DNA from: Diaporthe sp. PMI_573
Taxonomy: Eukaryota; Ascomycota; Sordariomycetes; Diaporthales; Diaporthaceae
Length of the DNA stretch: 64,000 nucleotides
Assembly (NCBI GenBank): GCA_021399435.1
Contig: JAJTUP010000022.1
Span: forward strand, 62,001-126,000
Direction of reading: 5' to 3'
The stretch's first letter is position 1, and each line of letters begins with the position of its first letter. The notes under the pieces were generated by a model. The model saw only the letters and a list, made by a program, of their open reading frames with translations, searched no databases and was not told where the DNA came from. Below, piece by piece: positions 22,269-33,155 of this stretch. The position numbers were made by a program, and so were the translations under genes.

Positions 22269-25200
22269 CTACTGGGTGTTGGACCCACCAGCCAGCCTCT
22301 CAAACTTGTCCAACACGTCCCTGTCCACGTTCACCACCCAGTTATCCCTGAAGGCCGCTTCGCCGCCGGTCCTCTGCACCAGACCCTGCAGCCTCTCCGT
22401 GACGAACCCGTACGCCCGCAGGGTATGCACCGGATCCCTCGCCACGAGGGCGGCCTCGGCGTTCTCAAGCGGGGTGCTCTCCTCGGACTGCGGCGTCGCG
22501 TCCCAGACCAGGCCGTCCTCGCCGAGGGCGTTGCCGTCGTGGCACTCGAGCACGACCGACGGCCACATGGTGAAGTAGTCCTGGAGGCTGGAGCAGACGA
22601 GGTCCTGCACGGGCTGGGGCAGCTCGCACAGCCGCGTGAGGGCCAGGCACGAGAGCTTCTGCCGCTCGATGTCGGCCATGCTGTCGAAAGCGCCGAACCA
22701 CTGGGTCGACAGCCACGGCCACACCTGCGTGATGTCGCCGCCGACGGTGGAGATGACGTTGACCAGCAGGGCTGGGTCCGCGAGCGCGATGCGGGCGAGG
22801 GTGCTGAAGTAGGCGAGCTTATGTGACCACTCCAGGGCTTCTAGGTTCGCCACGTTGGGGCCCGTCAGTTGCGATCGCTCCCAGTCGGCGTGGATGCGCT
22901 GGAGCATGAGTGGGATGACGCCGAGCTCGATGAGGTCCTGTACGATTACAGACGCGCCGTTTGAGCCGCCAAGCTCCGATGCCGCAATGAACATGAGCTC
23001 CATCTTCCTATAGCTGGTTAAGACGTCGGCGCCACGGCTTCGACCAGATGCTTGTAGAGGGGCTGACAGCGCCTCCAACGTGCTTCTTCGCAGATTGTCC
23101 GACAAGACAGCCTCAGGGGCCAGAATGATATATGCGTTCAGGATATCGTATGCCGACTCGGCCAACTGAGGCTCGTTATCCAGAAGAGGGAGTATCAAGG
23201 GCTGAAGGCTGATCAAGTCTGCAGATAATGGAGAGGCGCTCTGAGTGATGAGCGACCTCCAGAGATCCACGATGTCTTCGATGAATGCCTGACTTGAGCT
23301 GTCGTGCATACATTGGTTGATGATGGGTAGCATCGCTTGCTGATAGCGTTGCGACTCGGCTCCTATCGAGTTCACCAATGCTGACAGGACCCCAATGATG
23401 GCAGCCTTAACCATGTATGCATCACCGGAAGCCTCCCAGAGAGAGGGAAGCGCCGCCATGATGGGATCAGCAAAAGGAAGCACGTGCTCCTCCATCCTCT
23501 GTATGCACACGCGAAGGGTTTCGAAGAGCGCCTGCTTGGTGTCCTCCAGAACGGCTTCTTGGAGCAGGTTGATAAGTTGGGGGAGGAAATCGGGCGCGTA
23601 TTTTGCAAACACGTCACCCTGGAATCCAAAATCGTCGGCCACTTCTTTCAACTGTCTCGCCGCGGTGAGCCGGACAACCTCGTCATTAATCTCATCTTTG
23701 TCGTTGAGGAGATGACGGTAGATCTCGAAGATCAGTGGCCTGCTCGCGTCGGCAATTTTGACCGGAACCCAGATACTGATCAGAATGGCGATCCTGCGTC
23801 GCAAGACCTTGGCCAGGGGGCCAGTGAATTGCGCATCTTGCACGAGCGTTGTCGCGAGAAGGTTGTCGAAGTCAAAGGCTTCCGAGATGTTCGGCGCAGC
23901 TGCGCCCATGGCAGTGTAGATTGCTTCCTTTGTAATGACGTCTGACTCGGCGCTTGTCGCCTGTTGGAAATAAGACAATAGAGGAGGTGTCAAGAGGTCT
24001 TTGTAATGCACAAGGAGTTCTAAGAAGACTCTTTCAGAGCACGGCCTCACAGCGAACTGCCAACCGTCGCCCAGGTACTGCTCCGTGGACTCAAAATCCT
24101 CCGGGTCGGCCTCCCAGGCCTCGAGATCAGCTTGGCGGAAGATCAGTAGCTTCGTGATAATTACGTTGACGATTTGCATGACAAGGTCGTCCTTGAGCAG
24201 CTCGGTCTTGATTATCTGGACGGCTCTGTCCTTCTGTTCCAGAAACTCCTTGCTAAGGTATTTGAAGGTCTGCACAGGTTTCCAGACGATAGCAACGCAG
24301 CTCTTGACCAGAAGCAACCCCTTGAGGGCCAGTTTCTCGAGCAATGGGCCCTCGACCTTGGATTTGGCGCCTGGCCCGTCCGTAGTCGTTGCCTGTCTCA
24401 GCCCACCAGACTTGTCAAAGACCTCGGCGAACTTGGCCACGAGGTCCCAGTACGCAAGTACAAGGGGGATAGAATTTGTCAGGAGGGGAAAGCTAGCGGG
24501 ATGGGTTTCTGACATCTCGACATGCAGCTTTGTGAACTGGAGGAGGTGCTTCCCCACCACGTCTTGGTAGGGAGCAGGGACGGCGGAATCGTGGCTCACG
24601 TAGCCCAGGAATTGGCCAAAGTGGTTTTGAGTTACAGACCAATACTCGACGACGACCTTGTCCTTGACAGGGTTTTCGTAGCCGAGGATCAGCAACCGCC
24701 GCAAGACCTTTGCGGCCAGCAGGCTGTTCTGCATGGCCAGATCTGCGTCGTCCTCGTCGCCACGCCCATTCGCCAGCCATTCAGTCCACAAGGCGCTTCT
24801 CTCTGTGTATATCTCGCCGAGAAGGTAAACAATCTCGGGTGTGACGGACTGAAGGGCAGTCTGGGACTTCCGCATCCGAGCGGTGCCGAGCTCCTTGACA
24901 ACTCGGAGGAGGATGACCAGAGCGCCGCCTAAGAGTATCTGGTCACCATTCTTGTAGGTCCTCAGCAGGTCGATGATGCTTGGGAGCGCCTCGGGCCACG
25001 AGTCTGGGTAGTCGATACGGAGAACCTTCGCAGTCGCGAGGGCGTTGTGCAACGCGAACGCCCTGTCCTCCTCGCCCAAGGTGCCTTGGAACAGCCTTGA
25101 TCTTATGAGGGCCTTGTCGTTGGGGCTCATGGCGTTCTTTGCAACGTGGCGCCAGTACTTGTCGATACCATTCTTAATCTGTATTATAGCGAGGAAGCGG

Positions 25201-25481
25201 ATCTCTCGTGGAATCGTTTTGTCGAGGAAGATGCTCTGTGAGGTGCAGCTGGGTCAGCCGCTTGGTCCAGGAAGAACGGTAGGACAACCCAAGATGTCGA
25301 GAGCTGAGTTGCGTACCTGCAACGAGGGAAAGTAGCCCTGCTGGGTCTCCCAGGTGCTGAGCTGTTTCCCGGCGGCCTGCCTCTGGCTGTTGTCCATGGA
25401 AGTGGCAGCCTCGAGTGCCTTGCACAGCTCCTGCATGGTGAGGGGGCTAGCCTCGCCGGGCACCTCGATCGCGAAGCTCAT
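22269..25481 (-). CDS. KAP120: Karyopherin beta, importin-11/Kap120 type
   Basis: Two exons, 25317-25481 and 22269-25235, give 1043 aa. The start ATG 25481 opens with MSFAIEVPGEASPLTMQELC, followed by the importin-beta N-terminal pattern: a helix, ..RQAAGKQLSTWE, then SIFLDKTIPREIRFLAIIQIKNGIDKYW spanning the splice site. The rest is an all-helical HEAT-repeat solenoid with many Leu/Ala-rich repeats and no catalytic motif. By family it is a nuclear transport receptor that binds RanGTP and carries cargo (Kap120 imports ribosome-assembly and other nuclear factors in yeast). The assignment to the Kap120/importin-11 branch rests on the N-terminal block and length; a related karyopherin branch is a minor alternative. 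Cytosol and nuclear pore. Confidence 0.88.
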
Positions 25482-26139
25482 CTTGCCGGCACTGGACTGG
25501 CTTTCAGGTCTGAAAGTGTCACGGTTGCAACAAGGGGCGAGCGACAGTGGCACAAATGATGTCAGGTGAAAGGCGCGGTGAGAAACGACGCGCCGACAAA
25601 AAGATGGAGGGGTCGACGGAGGGACACCTTGGTAGGGACCTGACCCCCTGTAATTGGGAGTGCAAACGTTACACGTGGAAGCGGGTCGATTTTCAGGGGG
25701 CCTGACCCTGGGTGTCCACCTAGCAGCCGTCAGGCAGTTCAACGTCCAGCGTTCAGTAACCCCGGCTTCAGTTCCCCGGCTTCAGTTCGCCCATGGCTTC
25801 CGCTGACGCACGCGTGAGGACTAATTTCGGCTATACTTGCGACAAACCCCTCCAGAATCTTACTGGTACGAGCCTGCAAATGCTGATGAAGCCGACGCAA
25901 CAGGCTCATCCGTTGCATCAATCCATAACTGGCTCGGGTCTACAGGTGCTCATCGACCTTCTTACCAAGGCATTCAGTTCACACATCAGGAACTGCGAGG
26001 TTCTCCAAATAGTTGTTATGTTGCCAATGGGCGCCGATGCAAAATAAGCCGTTCGCAAAGGAGATGCATCTCAAGGCCGTCGTAGTGCGTAATCTTCAAA
26101 CAGTCAAGGCGTGGGCAAATGTCGAAAGACATTACTGAG
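25482..26139. other. Intergenic, possibly with coding remains
   Basis: The first part is the karyopherin promoter. From about 25800 several short frames have protein-like composition (for example a GADA-type end near 26040) but no intact gene. They may belong with the ankyrin-like remnant to the right. Confidence 0.35.
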
Positions 26140-26222
26140 GGCGATGAGCCACGGACCGTGCTCTTGTTGCTGCCATTTTCGGTCATGTTAAGCTGGTAGT
26201 AGCCTTGAGGCGGGCGGGTAGA
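26140..26222 (+). pseudogene. Ankyrin-repeat-like gene fragment
   Basis: A short plus-strand frame reads TDRALVAAIFGHVKLVVAL, which fits the ankyrin consensus (T-AL--AA--GH--VV--L). It is preceded by a stop and not followed by further repeats in frame. About 100 bp upstream another frame ends in LPMGADAK, reminiscent of LL--GAD. Too short and interrupted to be a gene; interpreted as the debris of an ankyrin protein gene. Confidence 0.3.
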
Positions 26223-28005
26223 TGGTTGATGTATGCCCAGAGGAGTCTACAATGATATTCCGAAGTGCCGAAGTGACGCAGGATCATATTTTGTTTGAAA
26301 CGACGAACTCCTCGTACCGGCAATATCATCGCTACTCAATCACATGCTTCAATCTCGAAATCACTGGCTTGGCTATTACGCTCATTATGAGATGTATACT
26401 AACCAATTGTCAGATTTAAAGTCTATTTCAGAGCCAAAGTGGCTTCAAGGACATCCCAACGCCATACTGGAGAGAACCTGCTCCCACACGTAGCCCTCTG
26501 CCTACGCCTGGCTATGCACCGCCTCCACAAGCATACGCATACCCGGCGCACGCACGAACCGAACGTCCCAGCACCGATATTTTCTAGCCGCTGCGATTCC
26601 CGCTCGTGACTTAGGCCCGGCAGGTTCCGTATGACTAGACTGTGAGGAGGTCTTCTTCGGCCTCGGCCATGGCGTAATGGTTTTGATGCCGTTCTTGAGA
26701 TCGTACGCTGGAACTGGATTAGTATTGATGGTAAAATGATGCACATTAGCGCAGGACGGTGGTATCCAATATCACGTACTCTTTGGATGAAGTATAAATT
26801 CGTTAATAGTTTTAGTGCTCACATCTCGATACTCGTCCTCATCGTTGACCATGTATACTTTCAGATCCTGTGAACTTGATGTCAGTAACAATCGTGTGAC
26901 AAGACAACCAAAGTGCAGGTCTGAGATACCTCTTGAGGATCACCGCTAGGAAGACTAGGTCTCAACAATGCACACCCACCGAAGACCTGTGTCTCAGTCC
27001 AATATCCGCTTTCTCCTGCTTCATCATCGGGCGATGTGAAGGCACGATTGGTGACCTCAGGCGGGGTATCAGCATATTTGTTCCCAGCCAAGAAAGTGAC
27101 GAAGGCGTGACAAAACTCGTGGAACCAGGTGATAGAGGTGACGAATCGTAGGGTTTGCCAACGGTCGTTTTGCTCTCGAACCTTCTTATCGTAGTGTGCC
27201 CGGTTGGGCATCTTTTGAGGATCCCATGGAGCCATGAAGTTGTCGTCATTCCTCTTTAGACTTTCCACGAGCTAAGAAAGCATCATATAAAGGTCAGCAG
27301 GGAATGCGAGTGCCCCTAAGTGAGCCCGCCTTCGCAAAGTCACATACCTTGCCGTGAATTTCAAAATGAACGAGGGCTTGAGGCAGGAAGTTTTCAAGGT
27401 TTCCAGTGTAGGAAGAATTGACATCCTTGACCGTAGAAGCAAACACAGCCACCGACGAATCAATGATGATTCTAGGAGGCGAGTTGCGGATTCCAGCCAG
27501 AAACCTGTGAACATATTGTTTCATGTTGGATACGTTCCCGGGCCATTGATAATTCTTATACTTTTTTGCATTTTCGGGTTTACTCCATGCTTCTACACAT
27601 CGGTTCTCGAGCTCAATGAGGTATGGTTCGACTTCGGGTCTACCCAGGAGTGCAAGACCGACCCTATAAGTGTCTGCCACCTGTAACTTGTCAGTCCTTG
27701 AACAAGAGAACAGAACAGTACTTTTGTGCAACTATATCTGATACGAAGCAACTGAAGAAGTCTGACAGAGCATTTTGTAACTCACAAGAACAAATTCTCG
27801 GCTGCTGGGCGGATGTTGCTTGCAAACGCCAGCTTCGTCATAGTAGTGCAAAGAGAACCCTTTGAGATCAAATTGGGCATTGCTACCATCATTTCCGGCT
27901 GATGGCGGTCTGGCCCCGTTACAATTGGATGGAGGTCTAGGTGTATCAGGCTTCGGCCACACTGTGTTTTTTTATCAACTGTTTATTGGTCTGTCTGCTG
28001 TCTGC

Positions 28006-28140
28006 TCAGCCTTCCGACTGCTCTTCCCTAAGCTCGTGTACAAGGTCAATAATGGCTTTGTATGTCTGCTTATAGTCCTCCTTTGACGGCACCTTAAACT
28101 TTCCCCATGGCCTTGTGCCCTTTAATATTCTTTCTACCTA
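28006..28140 (-). pseudogene. C-terminal tail of a transposon-encoded protein
   Basis: Forty-three codons run between an in-frame TAG (28138-28140) and the stop TGA (28006-28008). They encode a basic, protein-like tail containing TRPWGKFKVPSKEDY and AIIDLVHELREEQ. The upstream TAG would be a single C-to-T change from CAG. I do not recognise the family; it is likely the end of the protein encoded by the element. Confidence 0.45.
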
Positions 28141-28584
28141 TTGAAATACGTTGGATTAATTGTTAATAACAAACCAATATATCTAGACTAGGATAAGGCA
28201 GTTTTAAGGTTTAAGCCCTGCTATTTAAGCTTTAGATAGGCCATCTTTGCGGGTTTAGCTATAAATAAGTTCTTTTTTGCTTTTTGCCAGCTTAACAGTA
28301 GCTTTATAGAAATTTGTTAGATATTAGTCTAAAGTTAGCTATATGCTTAGATATAGGCTATAGTATTACTCTATAGGCTTACTTGGCTAGGGTTTTTTTT
28401 AGAATCTTGTATAATCCTGTAGTTTCTTTAGAGAATTCTATAGAAGTATATATTAATATAGATGTTAAGAGAAAGAGGTATTAACTAGGACTATAGCTGT
28501 GGGATTTATTTTATATAGGGACTACGTTAAGACGATTTAGTCTTTACTGTATAACTAATTGCCCTACTTACTGTGGCAGATTAG

Positions 28585-28838
28585 TCTTGGGCTACTTATA
28601 TCGACAGTCTATAGCGCCGCCAGAAGCGGTTCTTACTAGCCTTGTCTATACGGCTGTCACAAGGCTGTCTATGTTTTCTGGGCCACGTGCCACAATTGTA
28701 TTCTAAACCCACTATTATCGGCATTGTTTTTTTTTTAAAAAAAAAACGCTGGGGTGTTTAAGCGTTTACCACTGTATGAAGGGACCGCCTACATACTGCT
28801 TAAGAAGCGTACGTACACGGATTAAAAACGAAACCACC
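28585..28838 (-). repeat. Element terminal region, inverted copy of the repeat at 12728-12991
   Basis: Read on the minus strand it aligns with the other copy along its whole length, from GGTGGTT at the insertion edge to TAGCCCAAGA. Confidence 0.85.
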
Positions 28839-29079
28839 TAGGTGTATCACCAGCGGCTGGAGTCCTGGACGTGCTTCCAGCTAACAGAGGCGTAGACGTA
28901 GGTCCAGAGGATGAAGGTCTACGCGTATTGCCCGCAGGTGGGGGCCTAGATGGGTTACCAACAGATGGGTTGCCACCAGGTGGGTTACCAGCAGGTGGGT
29001 TACCAGCAGGTCGCTGTTGAGACGTGCTCGGAGTAGCCTTTTTGACTGGGTTCTTCGGGGTGTTATCGTTCCTTGTCAT

Positions 29080-30089
29080 TTTAGTGATAGCACAAGGTAT
29101 TCAACGACGGTCGACTTCGTAGATGGAAATTTATGGAAATGTTACCGTGTAACAGATTTAACATCAAAACGAGTTTGTGGAAGGGAGGAAATTGAAATAA
29201 TGTAACGGGATGTGATGGATATAAAAGTTTCCCAGACTCAGCGCCTCGGGCATCTTGTGCTTATATACACTACAGAAAACCCCCCGGAACTGATCTCGCC
29301 ATATCTATGAAAACTCCAAAAATAGAGAAGACCTTTCAGGTCACGCTGTAGGGACGATCAAGGCCCAATAGCACAACCCGTTACTGTGTGAAACCAGGAA
29401 CGAGTAGCATTCAGGGTGGAACTATGGAAGGAACAGCGGGCGAAGGCCGCTCTGGTCACAAGCTATAGAAAGCGCGTGGGCCGGTCTGAATCCGTCTGCA
29501 CCAGCAGCAGAATCCAGTGGATGAGGGCATTCATACACTTATCCTAATGGTCTTATTCAAGCGGCCACGGAGATCCACATTGTTGAGCAAAGGGGGAAAG
29601 GCCTTGTGGGGATGGAGAAATGTGACACGACCTTCGGTGCCATTTCTACGACCAACGGGGCCTCGACCCGGGGGAGGCAAGGTTTTCCTGAGACTCTATT
29701 CTTGAAGGCCTGTCAAGAATGTTGGTAGACAACCGCTGAGCCGCAGCCAACAGGTGGCAGCAAGTTGAGGGGCTGGGATATTGTCGCCAGCCAATTGGTG
29801 GACACACCGCTGCGGCGGCACGTTGAGGGGCCAGGCTGCGGTGGCCCCGGCCCGGCTTTCGGCCGGGTTGACATCAACGCATCCTCTCCCAAAAAAGGAT
29901 GAGAGTTGAGCTTCATCCGTCTTCTCCCAGTTATGACCGTCGCGGCCATCAAAATAACATTGCGTGCCCACTACTTCTAAAATCTCTTCAACGCCTCGCG
30001 TGACCAAGCCAGTGCAATCCGCGCTACTGTCTCGATCAAGTCCAAACACACGAGCAATTCTCCACCCGCTTGTAGGCAATCAGTGAGAC
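29080..30089. other. Intergenic, no gene recognised
   Basis: About 1 kb upstream of the split metallopeptidase-like gene and of the pseudogene at 30090. Only short non-conserved frames are present. Confidence 0.45.
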
Positions 30090-31297
30090 ATGCTGTCCCT
30101 GGCTGACCTGGACTTAGGGCATCTCGAGCCTTTTCGTCGAGCCCTGTTCAATGTTCTTTCTGCACCAGTAGCGGAATTCACATTTGCTCAAATCGTCGAT
30201 GGACAGCCAACCAGCGAGGTGTATGCCGATGACCATTACTTCAGAGAAGGTCTACCCGTAATGCAGCACGAGAATCTGTGTCCTGGTTCGATTGAGAAGA
30301 CTCGGGCTTTCCGCTCAGGCTTTGATATCCTCCACTTAAAATTTGATCCAAAGGCAAGGTCCCTCCGAGGCAAACATACATATTACGCTTTCAGCTGACC
30401 TAAATTGAGCAGACTATTCAGGCATACCAGGACACTGTGCCAGGAACTACTGCGTGGAAGCTACGGCTTCTGGAACTTATTACGACGGCATGCCATGATA
30501 TTGCTGTCTACATCTACCAAATGGATGGCGGAGTTCATAAGCACGCAGAACATGAAGCCTGGCGGGACAATAAGCTTCAAACCCTCCCAGAAAATGATCT
30601 AATGGGAAGGAATACACTTCCCCCACCCACGCTTTTTTGGACTGGTGCATACATGGATTAGCCACAATACCCAAATGGCCTAGCTGACATGGCTGGATAC
30701 TGGGCAGAGATGCGAATATTCGGTGGCATTGTTCTCTTCGACCGAGGCGAGAGCGAAAATGAGGTGTGTCCAGGAACTCTCCAATACATGTGTATATTAA
30801 TGAACAGTGAGTCTAAATATGTTCTAGTGCAATGGCATATATATCCACAATAAGCGCTATACCACTGTCGCGCCACCAACAGAAGCACAGTTCAACAACA
30901 TTGTCGAATTTCTCCTAACGGAGGGTCCAGTCTACGAAAATTGCCCTCTGCCAATCAAAATTACTCCAGAAAACAGATGGCGGTGGGACCCATACGATGC
31001 GATGACGCGATACCACATCTTCAAACACCGTCATGATATCCCAAGCGGTCCACGCCCCCGTCGTAGGGATGTTATCACAGAGGACACCTGGCCAGAAATT
31101 ACCGACTATTACAAGCTTGCAGAAGAAGATCTCGAAAAGGGACCCTCGACGAGGTTGCGAGAGCTAAAGAAAAGGACAAGATTGCAATGACCATCTCTCC
31201 TAACTCGAGACTATGGGAAACGCTGCGGGAGCGGATCAAAAGGCTGCAACCTGACGAGAAGAGGCAGGGAAAGCCGCCGTACTTCTTCGATCCCTGA
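30090..31297 (+). pseudogene. Broken gene for an uncharacterised fungal protein
   Basis: A good start (ATG 30090) opens a frame resembling a large family of uncharacterised fungal proteins. Conserved-looking blocks then occur in different frames: [37 protein letters not shown] with [30 protein letters not shown] and RLWETLRERIKRLQPDEK ending at TGA 31295-31297. Between them lie a frameshift and TAA near 30400, an in-frame TAG at about 30659, and a frameshift near 31143. One intron (donor after GAG near 30761, acceptor about 30828) still splices in phase. With several independent lesions this is best called a pseudogene. Family recognition is from memory of the pattern; no function is known. 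Confidence 0.65.
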
Positions 31298-32071
31298 CTG
31301 GCTTCGGATGGCGGGAGCACATAGAGGTATCCAGAAAGATAATTCTACAGTAATCTCTTCACTTTCTCGCAACCAAGATTTGTGAAGCCCACATCAAGAA
31401 CCAAAAGTGAGTCGGATAACTTGTTCAAAAACCAACTCAAAGTAAGTATGCCCCCCCAAAGACTAGACTTGCAGATAAGCGGCTCTCTGCGAACTTTAAA
31501 TTGTATTGATCTTGAGTACCTAACTAGTTAGGTATGCGATATGAGCTGTCTCAGTGCAGCCATGGCTTACCCTGGGGCATGTATTGCGAAATGATAACGC
31601 AATAATAGTTCTTGTCACCTGCCTCGCTCATTCTGGAGAACAGGAGTCTGGAGCGACGAATCTTGGTCTGGGAGGTGAGGGCCATGGGGAGGGATACTGT
31701 CCGTTTCACTAAGACCATTGGCGATGATGAAGACATCCAGGGTAGATGAGAGATCAAATGGCGGAGAGCGGTGACTGCTGGCATGTTGTCACCGGGCAGT
31801 CTTGTTCATGCGAGCTTATGGCATGGTCGACTCTGGAAGGCGGCTCTAGGCCCGGATGAGAGGTTGATGGAAGAGCTTGAGACATAAGAGAAAAGATTAT
31901 TTGATAATGTGACGGATAGAAAAGAAACTTGGTGCGACGAGGAATAGCAGCAGGAGGCTGCATAATTCGATACGCCAGTCCTACTGGTTCGTTCGCCTTG
32001 CAACGTTTGTTTCATCGTGATCTACTCTAGTAATATAGATCCGTACCAAGGTGTCCTCCTGCTTTACGTCC
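31298..32071. other. Intergenic, no gene recognised
   Basis: Short frames only; 3' side of the MDR gene at its right end. Confidence 0.5.
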
Positions 32072-33155
32072 TTACAGCCTCGCCTGGCCGTCCTGGGGCA
32101 CTTTAACAACAACCTTGCCCCAGGTCTCCCTGCTTCCTAGAGCCTTGAGGGCCTCCGGTATGCTCTCGAGGCCCACAAACTCCTTGTCGGTAAATTCAGT
32201 GCCCCTGAACTTGCCGTCCTCAATCAGCTGCAGGATCTCCTTCCACACCCTCACCTCCGTCTCAGACTCCATCTTCGAGTACATGCCCCAGTGGATGCCC
32301 ACGATAGAAATATTCTTGAGCAGGACCTTGTTCATGGCAACCTTCTCAATGGCGCCAGCCGCGAACCCGATCACCAGGATCCGCCCATTCCAGGCGATGC
32401 ACTTGGTGCTCTTGTCCACCATGCCGACCGGGTCATACACGATATCCACCCCGCGGCCCTTGGGCGTGAGCTTCTTGACCAAGTCGGGCCACTTGTCGTC
32501 CCTGTAGTCGACGACATGGTCCGCGCCAAACTGCCGCGCGACCTCGAGCTTGCGCTTCGTGCCCGCCGTCGCGATGACCGTCGCCCCGAACGCCTTGGCA
32601 ACCTGCACGGCCGCGAGGCCCACCCCGCCCGCCGCAGCGTGCACCAGCACCCAGTCGCCCTGCTTGACGCCCGCCCTGACCACGAGCGCCCCGTAGCTCG
32701 TCGGTGCCGTCACGAATAACCCCGCCGCCTCCGTCGACGACCACCCCTTTGGCTGCGGGCGCAGCGCCGCCTCGGGTGCGGCGGCCCTCGTGGCATATGC
32801 GCCCTGCGAGGCGCCGAACACGCGCGAGCCCACCGGGTACTTCGGGTTGGAGCTCGCGGAGGGAGCGGAGAGGACCGTGCCTGCGAACTCCATGCCCGCG
32901 GTCCAGGGGAAAGGTGGCTGGTGTTGATATTTCCCCTGGACTTGCAGGATGTCGAAGAAGTTGGTGGCCGCCGCCTCGACCTTGATCAGGTACTCACTGG
33001 GGCCTGGTACGGGGTCTGGAAGCGTGGTGACTTCCAGATCGTCAACCTTCTAGGGTGGAAGTCAGCAGGCTTGTTTTAAACATCATCTCTGCTGTGTGTG
33101 AGACAGCTGCTTGCGAGCGCACCTTGACATATTGTGACACTTGTATTCCCCTCAT
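32072..33155 (-). CDS. MDR-family NAD(P)H quinone oxidoreductase-like
   Basis: Two exons: a small first exon 33123-33155 (MRGIQVSQYVK) and 32072-33049, giving 336 aa. The N-terminal GroES-like domain has PDPVPGPSEYLIKVEAAATN and ends at MEFAGTV. The Rossmann domain has HAAAGGVGLAAVQVAK, the AxGGVG nucleotide-binding fingerprint, then GADHVVDY and a C-terminal GKVVVKV. The cysteine/histidine ligands of zinc alcohol dehydrogenases are absent, so it belongs to the zinc-free quinone oxidoreductase branch. By family it reduces quinones or enones with NADPH in the cytosol. The physiological substrate is unknown. The neighbours give no pathway context. Confidence 0.9.

Larger units (their letters stand above)
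27949..28849 (-). mobile_element. Inserted transposable-element remnant with 11-12 bp flanking direct repeat
   Basis: The block is bounded by CTAGGTGTATCA at 27937-27948 and again at 28838-28849, a likely target-site duplication (11 or 12 bp, as one C is ambiguous). The ends do not look like inverted repeats of each other. The interior is AT-rich with many TA steps (28140-28580), unlike the surrounding DNA, and has A/T homopolymers at 28731-28746. Its right end matches the repeat at 12728-12991. A short minus-strand coding tail lies at 28006-28140. The class is undetermined: the duplication length would suit a Mutator-like or non-LTR element. Confidence 0.75.
26502..29079 (-). pseudogene. HEXXH putative metallopeptidase gene split by a mobile element
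   Basis: On the minus strand exon 1 starts at ATG 29079 and is cut by an insertion at 27949-28849; its other part is 27786-27948. Further exons are 27348-27680, 26930-27271, 26780-26867 and 26502-26707. Without the inserted block, exon lengths add to 454 codons with matching phases, so the interruption looks recent. Residues 20-60 are short repeats rich in Pro, Gly and Asn (PAGNP type). The body contains WFHEFCHAFVTF: HEFCH fits the zincin HEXXH motif at about residues 293-297. I know no named family for it; peptidase activity is inferred from the motif only. Translation from the start now runs into the element and stops after 85 codons. Splicing out of the element cannot be excluded. Confidence 0.65.
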
